A stretch of 64,000 bases of DNA from the NCBI RefSeq assembly GCF_016917355.1, contig NZ_CP070304.1, positions 4,650,001 through 4,714,000 of the forward strand. The letters run 5' to 3'. Positions 34,391 to 42,285 of the stretch are shown piece after piece (positions within the stretch are counted from its first letter, which is position 1; every line of letters starts with the position of its first letter). The notes below the pieces were generated by a model that worked only from the letters and a program-made list of their open reading frames with translations, had not been told where the DNA came from and did not search any database. The position numbers were made by a program, and so were the translations under genes. This stretch comes from Glaciimonas sp. PAMC28666. GTDB taxonomy: Bacteria > Pseudomonadota > Gammaproteobacteria > Burkholderiales > Burkholderiaceae_D.

Positions 34391-34716
34391 GTAACCCACG
34401 CATGACGCCAACCGAATCTTCAACCGCACCGGACTCACTCCATCAAGCATTTTCCTGGGTCCCTTCCACGCATAAAAACGAAGAGGTTGCGGAATTTTAT
34501 GCTCTCACCAAGGATATCTGCCGTGGTCTGCAGACCTGCGTTGAGATCGCGCATTTCAGCACCATGGACAGAGATAGCGAGACCACGCCCATGCTCAATG
34601 TTGAAGACACAGATCGCTTGCTGCGATTAGTGGCAACGTCATCGAAGATGCTGGCAGAAGCTGCCGAGGCGCGAATTGACAATCTGGCGTGTGGTACTGG
34701 GAAGAGTGCCGAATAA
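34387..34716 (+). CDS. Hypothetical 109-residue protein, coupled to the leader peptide
   Basis: I do not recognise the family. The sequence is acidic and helical, with a Ser/Thr/Pro-rich first 20 residues, the segment HKNEEVAEFYALTKDICRGLQTCVEIAHFS and a C-terminal helix VEDTDRLLRLVATSSKMLAEAAEARIDNLA. No signal peptide or membrane segment is present. GGGGAGC lies before the ATG, and the start overlaps the stop of the 28-residue ORF, which indicates coupled translation. Together with the structured leader it looks like a small regulated unit. It could be a regulator or a phage-derived accessory protein. Confidence 0.6.
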   Translation: MSNPRMTPTESSTAPDSLHQAFSWVPSTHKNEEVAEFYALTKDICRGLQTCVEIAHFSTMDRDSETTPMLNVEDTDRLLRLVATSSKMLAEAAEARIDNLACGTGKSAE

Positions 34717-34814
34717 CGTCACATGCTGACGTCATAAATCATTCGCCGGTCGAAACTATACCGGCGAATGCATGACTGCGGGTCTTGATTGCGACCGCAG
34801 AATGATACGATTTT

Positions 34815-36464
34815 TTAGCCGTTCTCCAGCTCGCGCAGGCTTCGTCGCATGATTTTTCCGGTGACCGTGGCTGGTAGCATCTCCATGAAACTAATCTCGC
34901 GTGGGTATTCGTGTGCGGCCAAGCGTAAGCGTACGTGGTCCTGAATCTCTGTGATCAATTGCGCGGAGGGCGCAAATCCATCCGCCAGGACGATGAATGC
35001 TTTCACGATCTCGGTACGAGACGGATCCTTTTTACCGATCACCGCCGCCATTTTTACCGACGGGTGACTCAGTAGACATTCTTCAATGGGACCAGGACCA
35101 ATCCGATAGCCCGAGCTAGTGATCACGTCATCATCCCGACCAACATAGCGGATGTATCCGTCAAAATCAATTTCGCCTAAATCCCCGGTTAACAGATACC
35201 CACCAGCAAATTTTTCTGCAGTCGCGTCCGGATTGTTCCAATACCCCAAAAACATGACCGGGTTGGGCGACTTAATGGCGATATTTCCCGTAACGCCCGC
35301 ACTGACTGGAACGCCGTCGTCGCTAACAATCGCCACCTCATGTCCGGGGACAGCAAATCCAATGGTGCCGGACTTTCGCGGGAAGAGACCCGCACATCCG
35401 GAGACCACCATATTGCACTCCGTTTGTCCGTAAAATTCATTAATGGTGACACCTAACGCTGCTTGTCCCCACGTGATGAGCTCGTCACCCAGAGACTCGC
35501 CTCCGCTGGCGACTGTCCGTAAGGAAAATTGCCACTGCTTGCGCGGATTGGTTTCTGATCGCAACATCTTGAGTGCGGTCGGCGGGAAAAAGATATTACG
35601 AACCTTATGTTTTGCGATCAGGACGAATACGGCGGCCGGGTCGAACTTTTCAAAGCGTCGCGCCAACACCGGAACGCCGTGGTAAAGCGAGGGCATAAGT
35701 ACATCGAGCAAGCCGCCGATCCACGCCCAGTCTGCGGGCGTCCACATGAGATCATCTTCTTGCGGAAAAAAATCATGCGATATTTCTACGCCAGGTAGAT
35801 GCCCAAGTAACACCCGATGTGCATGCAGCGCTCCCTTGGGCTTGCCGGTCGTACCTGAGGTGTAAATGATGACAGCCGGATCTTCCGCAAATGTATCCAC
35901 TGGCGTGAACAAAGTCGATTCATTATGAAAGCTTTCCCAGAACGGCAGATAACCTTCTGTATCGTCCGCAGGATTCGCATCGGCGGCACTGTCAGAGTCG
36001 ATGCAATACACTGATCGTAAGAGAGGCAATTCGGGACGAATATCTTTCATTTTTTTGGCACCCGCGATGTCGGTAACCAGAATCGTGGCGCCACTATCGC
36101 TCAGCCGAAAGTGCAGGGCGTCGGGGCCAAAAAGATAAAATAGAGGAAGTGCAATGGCACCAAGTTTGTAAGCTGCCATATGCGCGATAACGATCTCCAC
36201 ACATTGCGGGGCAAAGATGCCGATTCGATCGCCTTGGGTGACTCCCTGCGAACGCCAATGATTGGCCAGCTGATTTGAAAGAGCTTTCAGCTGATCATAG
36301 CTGTACGTGGTGACATCACCAGCGCGATCCTCGACGATGATCGCGGGTCGTCCAGAACCATCGGCCCATCGATCACACGCTGCGACTGCGATGTTAAATC
36401 GTTCTGGTACTTCCCAGGTAAACTGGGTCTGTACTTCGGCGTAAGTCTGCTTCTTTTTGAGCAT
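34815..36464 (-). CDS. AMP-forming acyl-CoA synthetase (medium-chain/AcsM type)
   Basis: 549 residues of the ANL superfamily: core P-loop AVIIYTSGTTGKPKGALHAH, INEFYGQTECNMVV, LLTGDLGEIDFDGYIRYVGRDDDVITSSGYRIGPGPIEECLLSHPSV and the catalytic Lys near the end in LPATVTGKIMRRSL. It activates an acid to its CoA ester through an acyl-adenylate. WTPADWAWIGGLLDVLMP and the length place it with ACSM-like synthetases rather than acetyl-CoA synthetase. The substrate, possibly an aromatic or medium-chain acid, is not evident from the neighbours. The gene stands alone. Confidence 0.88.
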   Translation of the reverse strand: MLKKKQTYAEVQTQFTWEVPERFNIAVAACDRWADGSGRPAIIVEDRAGDVTTYSYDQLKALSNQLANHWRSQGVTQGDRIGIFAPQCVEIVIAHMAAYKLGAIALPLFYLFGPDALHFRLSDSGATILVTDIAGAKKMKDIRPELPLLRSVYCIDSDSAADANPADDTEGYLPFWESFHNESTLFTPVDTFAEDPAVIIYTSGTTGKPKGALHAHRVLLGHLPGVEISHDFFPQEDDLMWTPADWAWIGGLLDVLMPSLYHGVPVLARRFEKFDPAAVFVLIAKHKVRNIFFPPTALKMLRSETNPRKQWQFSLRTVASGGESLGDELITWGQAALGVTINEFYGQTECNMVVSGCAGLFPRKSGTIGFAVPGHEVAIVSDDGVPVSAGVTGNIAIKSPNPVMFLGYWNNPDATAEKFAGGYLLTGDLGEIDFDGYIRYVGRDDDVITSSGYRIGPGPIEECLLSHPSVKMAAVIGKKDPSRTEIVKAFIVLADGFAPSAQLITEIQDHVRLRLAAHEYPREISFMEMLPATVTGKIMRRSLRELENG

Positions 36465-36616
36465 GCGGGTCTCCTTATTCAGGCGCTTCGTTAGTTGTCT
36501 TTTTTGGTCATTTCTTATGTACTGTTAAACGATACGTTTTGCAGTAGCCCGGTCCTCAATTGCAGAGAATCGAATGTCCTCATCATATGCGCGATTTGGC
36601 CCATAAAACATCTAGG

Positions 36617-36638
36617 GCGGGTTTTTATAAAAACCCGC
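36617..36638. repeat. 22-bp near-perfect palindrome upstream of the GST gene
   Basis: GCGGGTTTTT (36617-36626), AT, AAAAACCCGC (36629-36638). It lies in the divergent region between the acyl-CoA synthetase and GST genes (36465-36804), where no gene is seen. It is followed by a purine-rich AAAGGAGAGG with no start codon at the right place. It may be a bidirectional terminator or a protein site. Confidence 0.45.
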
Positions 36639-36804
36639 TAAAAGGAGAGGGGACGCATTAGCGAATTTATCGTTGCGATTGAGGGGAGAGTGGTTTTGGC
36701 TGCATCAGGCCGGTAGGTCCATCGAAACGATGAAAAACCCGCAACATTTACACATTACTTCGGCCATACTAGCCGCATGTCAACAGCATTGGATTTTGTC
36801 TACT

Positions 36805-37479
36805 ATGATAATTCTTTACCATTGCATGAGCGCCCGTTCTTTCCGCCCGTTATGGATGCTCGAAGAACTAGGTCTGCCGTACGAATTACGGATGCTGCCA
36901 TTTCCGCCTCGCGTGACGTTCAGGCGCTATCTGGATGTGAATCCGCTTGGTACAGTGCCGACACTGCTGGACGGCGCGGTAAAAATGACCGAATCAGCGG
37001 CGATCTGCCACTATCTGGCGTCACAGGTGCCGGGCACGTCAATGGATGTGGCGCCGCAAGAGGCTGGCTACGGGGCTTATCTGAACTATCTGCATTTTGG
37101 CGAAGCAACGTTAACCTTTCCTCAGACCCTGATACTTCGCTACACCCATTTTGAGACAGGCGAACGTCAAGCACTTCACGTCGCCGAGGACTATACCAAA
37201 TGGTTTTTATCACGCCTGCGCAGCCTCGATCTGATTCTTTCCCGTAACGATTATCTGGCGGCCAACCGCTTCACCGCCGCGGATGTTTCCGTCGGATATG
37301 CGTTGCTCCTTGCGGAGCATCTTGGTCTGTCTGGTCGGTTCACGCCTGCCGTATTAGCTTACTGGCAGCGTCTGCGTGGGCGCGACGGCTTCCGGCGCGC
37401 AATGGACTCTCAAGAACGGGCGGCGCTGTCGCAGGAAATTGCGACCGTGCCGGCACCGGATTTTCGTCCGCCAGGATGA
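36805..37479 (+). CDS. Glutathione S-transferase
   Basis: 224 residues: N-terminal thioredoxin-like domain MIILYHCMSARSFRPLWMLEELGLPYELRMLPF with a Ser in the activation position, NPLGTVPTLLDGAVKMTESAAICHYLA (cis-Pro and the glutathione-binding E-S pair), then the all-helical C-terminal domain ending FTAADVSVGYALLLAEHLG. It conjugates glutathione to electrophiles or serves in a related reaction. The frame is open to 36673, but the fold begins at 36805. No ribosome-binding site is visible. The GST is close to the acyl-CoA synthetase but divergent. Confidence 0.88.
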   Translation: MIILYHCMSARSFRPLWMLEELGLPYELRMLPFPPRVTFRRYLDVNPLGTVPTLLDGAVKMTESAAICHYLASQVPGTSMDVAPQEAGYGAYLNYLHFGEATLTFPQTLILRYTHFETGERQALHVAEDYTKWFLSRLRSLDLILSRNDYLAANRFTAADVSVGYALLLAEHLGLSGRFTPAVLAYWQRLRGRDGFRRAMDSQERAALSQEIATVPAPDFRPPG

Positions 37480-38012
37480 ATTAGGTAAATAAATTATCGA
37501 ATCCGCACCTCGGGGTGAGTTTTGAGGAAATTGACTTCTATTATTTAACATAATACTAATTATGCGAAGTTGTGACTTCTTAAAAATCACTTGATCGAGC
37601 GTTTAGCTTGGCCCACTATATTGTCTAAAGGAAATAAAAATGAGAATCCAAGCGCTTGGTACGGTAGCCCGGCAGAGTTCCTCTATTTCTTCCAGAATGT
37701 ACCCTTTAACATTATCGCAAAAGAACCAAACCGGTTCGAAAAATTTGTGAGCGCTTGAAAGTTTGCGCCGCTGAGAGCAACTATCCAGCGCTGTAAAATC
37801 AAAATCCATGATTGTCTCTTGTCAACTCACAAGCCGCATACCAGCTGTTTTTGCTGCGTTTCCATCGAAAGTAACGGTAAGTTCACAACCTGCTCGGTTT
37901 GCGGATCGCTCGATCATAGATTGCAGATATTGCATGGTCTTCGTCTGATTTCGAGTTCTTAACACGCCAGCAGGGTTAATTCATTAATAACGATTTCGAG
38001 ACCCTAAAAAAC
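37480..38012. other. Intergenic region with two short minus-strand ORFs of unknown status
   Basis: On the minus strand a 37-codon frame (37935-37822, starting MQYLQSMIERSANR) is followed after 12 bases by a 68-codon frame (37809-37603, starting MDFDFTALDS and containing HKFFEPVWFFCDNVKG). The second has an AAGAGA before its ATG. Neither matches a family I know. They may be remnants of a larger gene. On the plus strand a 36-codon ORF at 37640 with AAGGAA upstream is equally possible. Confidence 0.3.
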
Positions 38013-40166
38013 TCAAAACCGATAACTCGCATTCAAGCCCGCTAACCAATTGCGTCCCGGTGCGCTTTCATAAAACTGGCTGCTGGCCTGATTAACGATC
38101 ACAGATCCTACGTAGGAGTGATCAAACACATTATCAACCCGCGCAAATTCGGAGATGGCCCATTTTCCAATCGTCTGCCGGAAAACCGCGCGCAGGTTCA
38201 TCAGGCTGTAGCCGCCGGCGTAGGCTTTGTTCAGGTCGTTAGCGGCCATGCTGCCTGCTGCTCTCCCCTCCACCGCTAGCTCAAGCGAATTGTCAGATTT
38301 ACGCCAGACCAACTCGGCGAATAATCCTTGTTTCGGCACGCCAGGAATGCGGTTGCCGCTCGCCACGTTGTAGGAAGTCGTCGCATTATTAGCGGTATTC
38401 GTAATGTTTTCGGTGTAACCCTGTGCCACCTTGGCGTCCAGCAGCGTGTAGGCTACGTTAGCTTGCAAGTGATACGGCAGTTGGAATTCCGTACTGAGTT
38501 CCAGCCCATCACGCCGTGTTTTGGGCGCGTTCATATACGATGATTTTCCGCCGTTGCTTGCCGCAATCACGATGTCATCGGTGGTGTCAGCGTGAAACAG
38601 AGCCACTTTTACCTGCCCGCTCTTGGAAATTTCGCTCTTAAATCCTATTTCGATCTGTCTTGTTTTGGCGGCGTTGATGCCAATATTGCCGGTATTCGTG
38701 CCGCCGAAATTGACATAGCCGGGGCTATAGATGATCTGATTGAGCGTCGGTGTATCAAAGCCGGAACCGAAAGACACGTACACGTTCGCATCTTCCTGCA
38801 CGTAATATTGTGCCGATGCCATCCCCGTCACCGCTTGATAGGTATGCGAGCCTAATGAGGCTAGACTATTGTTGCTATTCGCGCTCAGCGTAATTTGCGA
38901 TTGGCGTAATCCACCGGTGAATGCCAGGCGGTCGGTAGGACGTATCTCCCCCTGCAAATAGAAGTCCAGATTGCGCGCTTCCATCGAATAATCTTGATCA
39001 GTCGGCGCAATTTTCTCCTGACCTGCGATATTGGAGAACGTTAAGCGGTGATCTCTGTTTTCGTTTCCATCGATTCCGGCAACGACTTTCAGCGGCACGC
39101 CCCCGATATTTTCCGTGTGCAACCATTTGCTATCCATACCAAAAAAATCGCGCTTCAGATTCACAACGCCGTTCACCGTTGAGGCGAGATACTGCTCGGT
39201 TTTGCGCTCACCACCATACGGCGTAAAGGTAAGTGAGTCGGTAGCGCTAATACGCTGGTCCAGGGTTACGCCAAGCTGTGACTGATCGACACTTTTGCGC
39301 GTGTTAAACGTTGTTGCGCCCGTGCCCGCCCCTCTTGGATTTGCCTGTAACTGGGCGGCAGTCAATCCCAATGGATCAAGCGCAGTCAGATGCACCTTGT
39401 TGGCGACAACGGTAATGGCAGTGTCCGGCGTCAGTTTAAAATGCAACTTCGCATTTTCATTATTCCTATCGGTAGTACTGTGATCGCGGTATCCGTCTGT
39501 ATGCAACGCGCCCGCATCCAAGAGATAGTTGAACCCCTTTTCATCGCCGTCGATTTTTACGCCGTACTTGCGCTGTCCGAACGATCCTAACGAAAAATAA
39601 GGCATTATTTCCGCACCAGGCTTCCCATTCTCCGTGAAGACACTGATTACACCGCCAGCGGAATTGCCATACAAGACAGAAAAGGGGCCGCGCATGACTT
39701 CAATATGATCGGCGGAAGCCAGATCGATGTGCGAAATCTGGCCTTGCCCATCAGCCGCCGTCCCGGGTATGCCATCCACAAATATTTTGATGCCACGCGC
39801 ACCGAACGCGGAGTTCGCGCCAAAACCTCTTGAAGAAATCAACAAATCTTGCGCATAATTTTGCCGATTCAGCGCAAAAATACCGGGTGCGCGCGCAAGC
39901 GGCTCCGACATATTCTGTTCAGCGGTGCCGTCGTGAATCTGTCGAGAATTCACGACATCAATTGACGCAGCAGTGTCCATGACCCGTTGTTCAGTCCGAC
40001 TGGCTGACACCACCACTTCCTGAAGCGGCTGTGACGCGTCTTCAGCAGCTATACTCAAGGAGCAAAATGTGCTGAGTACGCCAAGCGAAGCCAACACGTA
40101 AGGCGAAGTCCTCTGTAGTTTTTTTAAGTTGGAACGTACAGAACCTGCAGAGAAATGCAAAAACAT
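38013..40166 (-). CDS. TonB-dependent outer-membrane receptor (YncD/PqqU-like)
   Basis: 717 residues. A signal peptide ends near residue 41 (SIAAEDA), the TonB box is about residues 49-55 (QEVVVSA), then comes the plug domain (LLISSRGFGANSAFGARGIKIFVDGIPGTAADGQGQISHIDLASADHIEVMRGPFSVLYGNSAGGVISVF) and the 22-strand barrel ending in the aromatic NASYRF. The plug sequence resembles the E. coli YncD (PqqU) receptor for pyrroloquinoline quinone more than siderophore receptors. The substrate remains open. AAAGAG precedes the start. No tonB, exbBD or uptake genes are adjacent and no riboswitch was seen. Confidence 0.88.
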   Translation of the reverse strand: MFLHFSAGSVRSNLKKLQRTSPYVLASLGVLSTFCSLSIAAEDASQPLQEVVVSASRTEQRVMDTAASIDVVNSRQIHDGTAEQNMSEPLARAPGIFALNRQNYAQDLLISSRGFGANSAFGARGIKIFVDGIPGTAADGQGQISHIDLASADHIEVMRGPFSVLYGNSAGGVISVFTENGKPGAEIMPYFSLGSFGQRKYGVKIDGDEKGFNYLLDAGALHTDGYRDHSTTDRNNENAKLHFKLTPDTAITVVANKVHLTALDPLGLTAAQLQANPRGAGTGATTFNTRKSVDQSQLGVTLDQRISATDSLTFTPYGGERKTEQYLASTVNGVVNLKRDFFGMDSKWLHTENIGGVPLKVVAGIDGNENRDHRLTFSNIAGQEKIAPTDQDYSMEARNLDFYLQGEIRPTDRLAFTGGLRQSQITLSANSNNSLASLGSHTYQAVTGMASAQYYVQEDANVYVSFGSGFDTPTLNQIIYSPGYVNFGGTNTGNIGINAAKTRQIEIGFKSEISKSGQVKVALFHADTTDDIVIAASNGGKSSYMNAPKTRRDGLELSTEFQLPYHLQANVAYTLLDAKVAQGYTENITNTANNATTSYNVASGNRIPGVPKQGLFAELVWRKSDNSLELAVEGRAAGSMAANDLNKAYAGGYSLMNLRAVFRQTIGKWAISEFARVDNVFDHSYVGSVIVNQASSQFYESAPGRNWLAGLNASYRF

Positions 40167-40522
40167 TTTACGTACTCTTTAGAGAAGCATCTGTCGGTAG
40201 TACCGTAGCCATCGATCAGTCGATGCTTCGGCGCCACCAGCATATGTACAACAATCAGTGTCAAAAGATGAAAACATCACTTTGTGAATATTTAAGAAAC
40301 ATTTTCGCAATTGCGGATTCTGCCATGGAATCGCCGATATCCGCATAAAGTTTTTATTAATTAAGTGAAAGAAGCATATCCTTCTGGCGTTTGTCGACCG
40401 TGTTCATCAAATTGATTTGTGGTTGAGCGTGTTGGCTCCCGGCATCTGACACAGTTGTCCCTGGATGGGCCGCCGACATTCGCAGTTCTAGCCGCGCTGG
40501 CACTCATCCTCAACCGATAAGA
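40167..40522. other. Intergenic region upstream of the TonB receptor
   Basis: No gene. A small hairpin CATCGA/TCGATG (40210-40225) lies before the receptor start. Fur-box-like or cobalamin-riboswitch elements were not found. Confidence 0.35.
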
Positions 40523-41191
40523 TTACTTCGATGGGTTCTGCGCTTTCTGCGCCTGTAACCGAGTAAGCGACTCCTTGATATCATCTTGTGCCAAGGTTAG
40601 CCAGCGTTCGCAGATGTTCAGCTCCGTGCGATAGGTGTGTGCCAGCGCGGCCCCTAATGTTCCTCGGGCAATGAGGTCGAGCGCTTTGTGAACCGCCAGT
40701 CGGCGGTTAGGCTGACTGACCTCACATTGGTAGGCAACGTGCCGTTGAAGATGCTCGCGAATCAAGTGGTAGGCCTCACCGGCAAGTTGGCGGGCGCGCT
40801 GATCAATCGCACCATCGACCACGGCCGGTCTGGCGATAGCAGGAGTGGCCATTCCTGTAAGCAAAAGTGTATTGACATCAATGGTTTCAGGGCCTTTGCT
40901 ATGATTTTCGTATTGGCCGTTGTTCAGGATGATGGGTAATGCTACGTGCGTTACCCATCGCTTGAATGCCTTGGCCCGATGGTGGCGACTGCGCAAGATT
41001 AAGCTGTACAGGCCTGAAGCGTTGATGAGGTTATTTTTTTGAGGATGACCTGTGGCATCATTGGAAATAACGCTATCCAGTTCGTCTGCATCGAGCCGAA
41101 ACAAGCTCTGCCCCGGATTCGTGATGTGCAATATCCCACTGATGTCGCTCGCGAAGAACCAGAATTGTCCGTTCTTTTTGATCGTGCGCAC
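40523..41191 (-). CDS. BRO-N domain (antirepressor-like) protein, phage-derived, start uncertain
   Basis: 222 residues from GTG 41191. The first 90 residues are a BRO-N domain: VRTIKKNGQFWFFASDISGILHITNPGQSLFRLDADELDSVI, NNLINASGLYSLILRSRHHRAKAFKRWVTHVALP. The rest is helical and resembles the DNA-binding or regulatory C-terminal parts of phage antirepressors. The frame is open upstream to a stop at about 41318, encoding ENAASTIYQSSNLPVILTYGTSS, which fits the usual BRO N-terminus (a strand before the first motif), but there is no ATG, GTG or TTG there; an ATT codon stands where a start could be. The gene is therefore N-terminally damaged, or initiates unusually. No other phage genes are near, so it is an isolated phage relic or a recruited regulator. 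Confidence 0.7.
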   Translation of the reverse strand: MRTIKKNGQFWFFASDISGILHITNPGQSLFRLDADELDSVISNDATGHPQKNNLINASGLYSLILRSRHHRAKAFKRWVTHVALPIILNNGQYENHSKGPETIDVNTLLLTGMATPAIARPAVVDGAIDQRARQLAGEAYHLIREHLQRHVAYQCEVSQPNRRLAVHKALDLIARGTLGAALAHTYRTELNICERWLTLAQDDIKESLTRLQAQKAQNPSK

Positions 41192-41405
41192 GGAGCTAGT
41201 GCCGTAGGTGAGGATAACCGGCAGATTTGACGATTGGTAAATGGTGGACGCGGCGTTCTCCCTTAATTGCTCAATGCCACAACTTTCGGGGTGGCATTCC
41301 GGCTCCTAAGGTGTGTTCAGCACCACTGGCAAAGAGTAAGCGCCGTGATAATTTCCGTCAATCAAAGACTCAAATTAGTCGACAGGGATGCATTCCTCGA
41401 AACAA

Positions 41406-41438
41406 ACTAGTACGCAAAATAACCTCGCGTACTAGTTA
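41406..41438 (-). terminator. Inverted repeat, possible terminator of the PEBP gene
   Basis: An 11-bp perfect stem AACTAGTACGC (41406-41416) / GCGTACTAGTT (41428-41438) with an 11-base loop lies just after the PEBP gene on the minus strand. It is followed by TGTTT rather than a long T run, so termination is only possible. Confidence 0.5.
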
Positions 41439-41458
41439 TAGTCGGCAAAGACTACGCA

Positions 41459-42013
41459 TCATTGCCCATATCTTCCAACCACGCTTTGCCCGGCAAACGT
41501 ATGGCCTTTCAAGGCTGCCAGCAGTTCGTCCCGATTCAAGCCTTTAGGCAGACTCATTGGTGCGAGGTCGGATGCAATGACGGTCATCACATAATGATGA
41601 GGAACATCACCTGCTGGCGGACATGCTCCGCGATAGGCCGCCGCACCAGAGATGTTTTTGCCAACGGTGACGTCTGCGCTATCAACCTGCCCGGCACCCT
41701 CTTTTAATTGACCCGCTTCACTGGCAATATTATAGGCAACCCAATGAGATACGCTAAGGCCTTTATTTCCATCCGGATCGAACAGCAAGATAGCGACTGA
41801 TTTAGTACCTGCTGGAAGATTTGACCAGGCAACCTGAGGCGACACACCTTTTCCTCCGCAGCCTGCGCCCTCGCCTGCATACAGCGCGGGCATAACGCCG
41901 TTGTCGGAAAATGCGGTGGAAGTCACGCGCATGCCTTCGGCATGCGCACTACCGATACACAATGACAGAATCGCACCTAAACCCGCCGCAGTAAAAATCT
42001 TGAAAGATGTCAT
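41459..42013 (-). CDS. Periplasmic PEBP / YbhB-YbcL-family protein
   Basis: 184 residues: a signal peptide (about 1-24, cleavage at AHAEG) and a phosphatidylethanolamine-binding-protein fold: VSPQVAWSNLPAGTKSVAILLFDPDGNKGLSVSHWVAYNI, AAAYRGACPPAGDVPHHYVMTVIASDL. DPD and PPxGxxHHY are the ligand-site motifs. The family binds small ligands; in bacteria the function is unknown. CGAGG fits ATG 42013. The frame is open further to 42172 without similarity. A Cys pair (GAGCGG, YRGACPP) may form a disulfide. Confidence 0.88.
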   Translation of the reverse strand: MTSFKIFTAAGLGAILSLCIGSAHAEGMRVTSTAFSDNGVMPALYAGEGAGCGGKGVSPQVAWSNLPAGTKSVAILLFDPDGNKGLSVSHWVAYNIASEAGQLKEGAGQVDSADVTVGKNISGAAAYRGACPPAGDVPHHYVMTVIASDLAPMSLPKGLNRDELLAALKGHTFAGQSVVGRYGQ

Positions 42014-42225
42014 GTGAGCCTCGAATGGTTGTGAACACGTGTATAAAACGACTGAAAGACGCTGAAAGACCACTGAAAGAAAGAGATGTCTGCAAGATGC
42101 AGTGAATGTCTGCCACCAAACTATTGTAAGCCAGGCAACGCCTGTTGTTACCGCAGTTTTTGCATTACACAAAGAACTTAATTGGTTTGAGGCGCACCTG
42201 CACGGCGCTTTAGAGTTCCGCCTAT

Positions 42226-42262
42226 AAAAAAAGGCCGAATACGGAGCTAACCGTTGCCGACC
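42226..42262 (-). terminator. Intrinsic terminator of the acetolactate synthase gene
   Basis: On the minus strand an imperfect stem of about 12 positions with two internal mismatches (42233-42262) with the loop TTAGCT is followed by seven T (plus-strand A run 42226-42232), right after the ALS stop codon. Confidence 0.65.
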
Positions 42263-42285
42263 TGTATTCTTACGAAGTAATCGAT

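Noticed and set aside
40167-40522. Cobalamin or TPP riboswitch before the TonB receptor
   Set aside because: No B12-box or CTGAGA-type motif is present on the minus strand.
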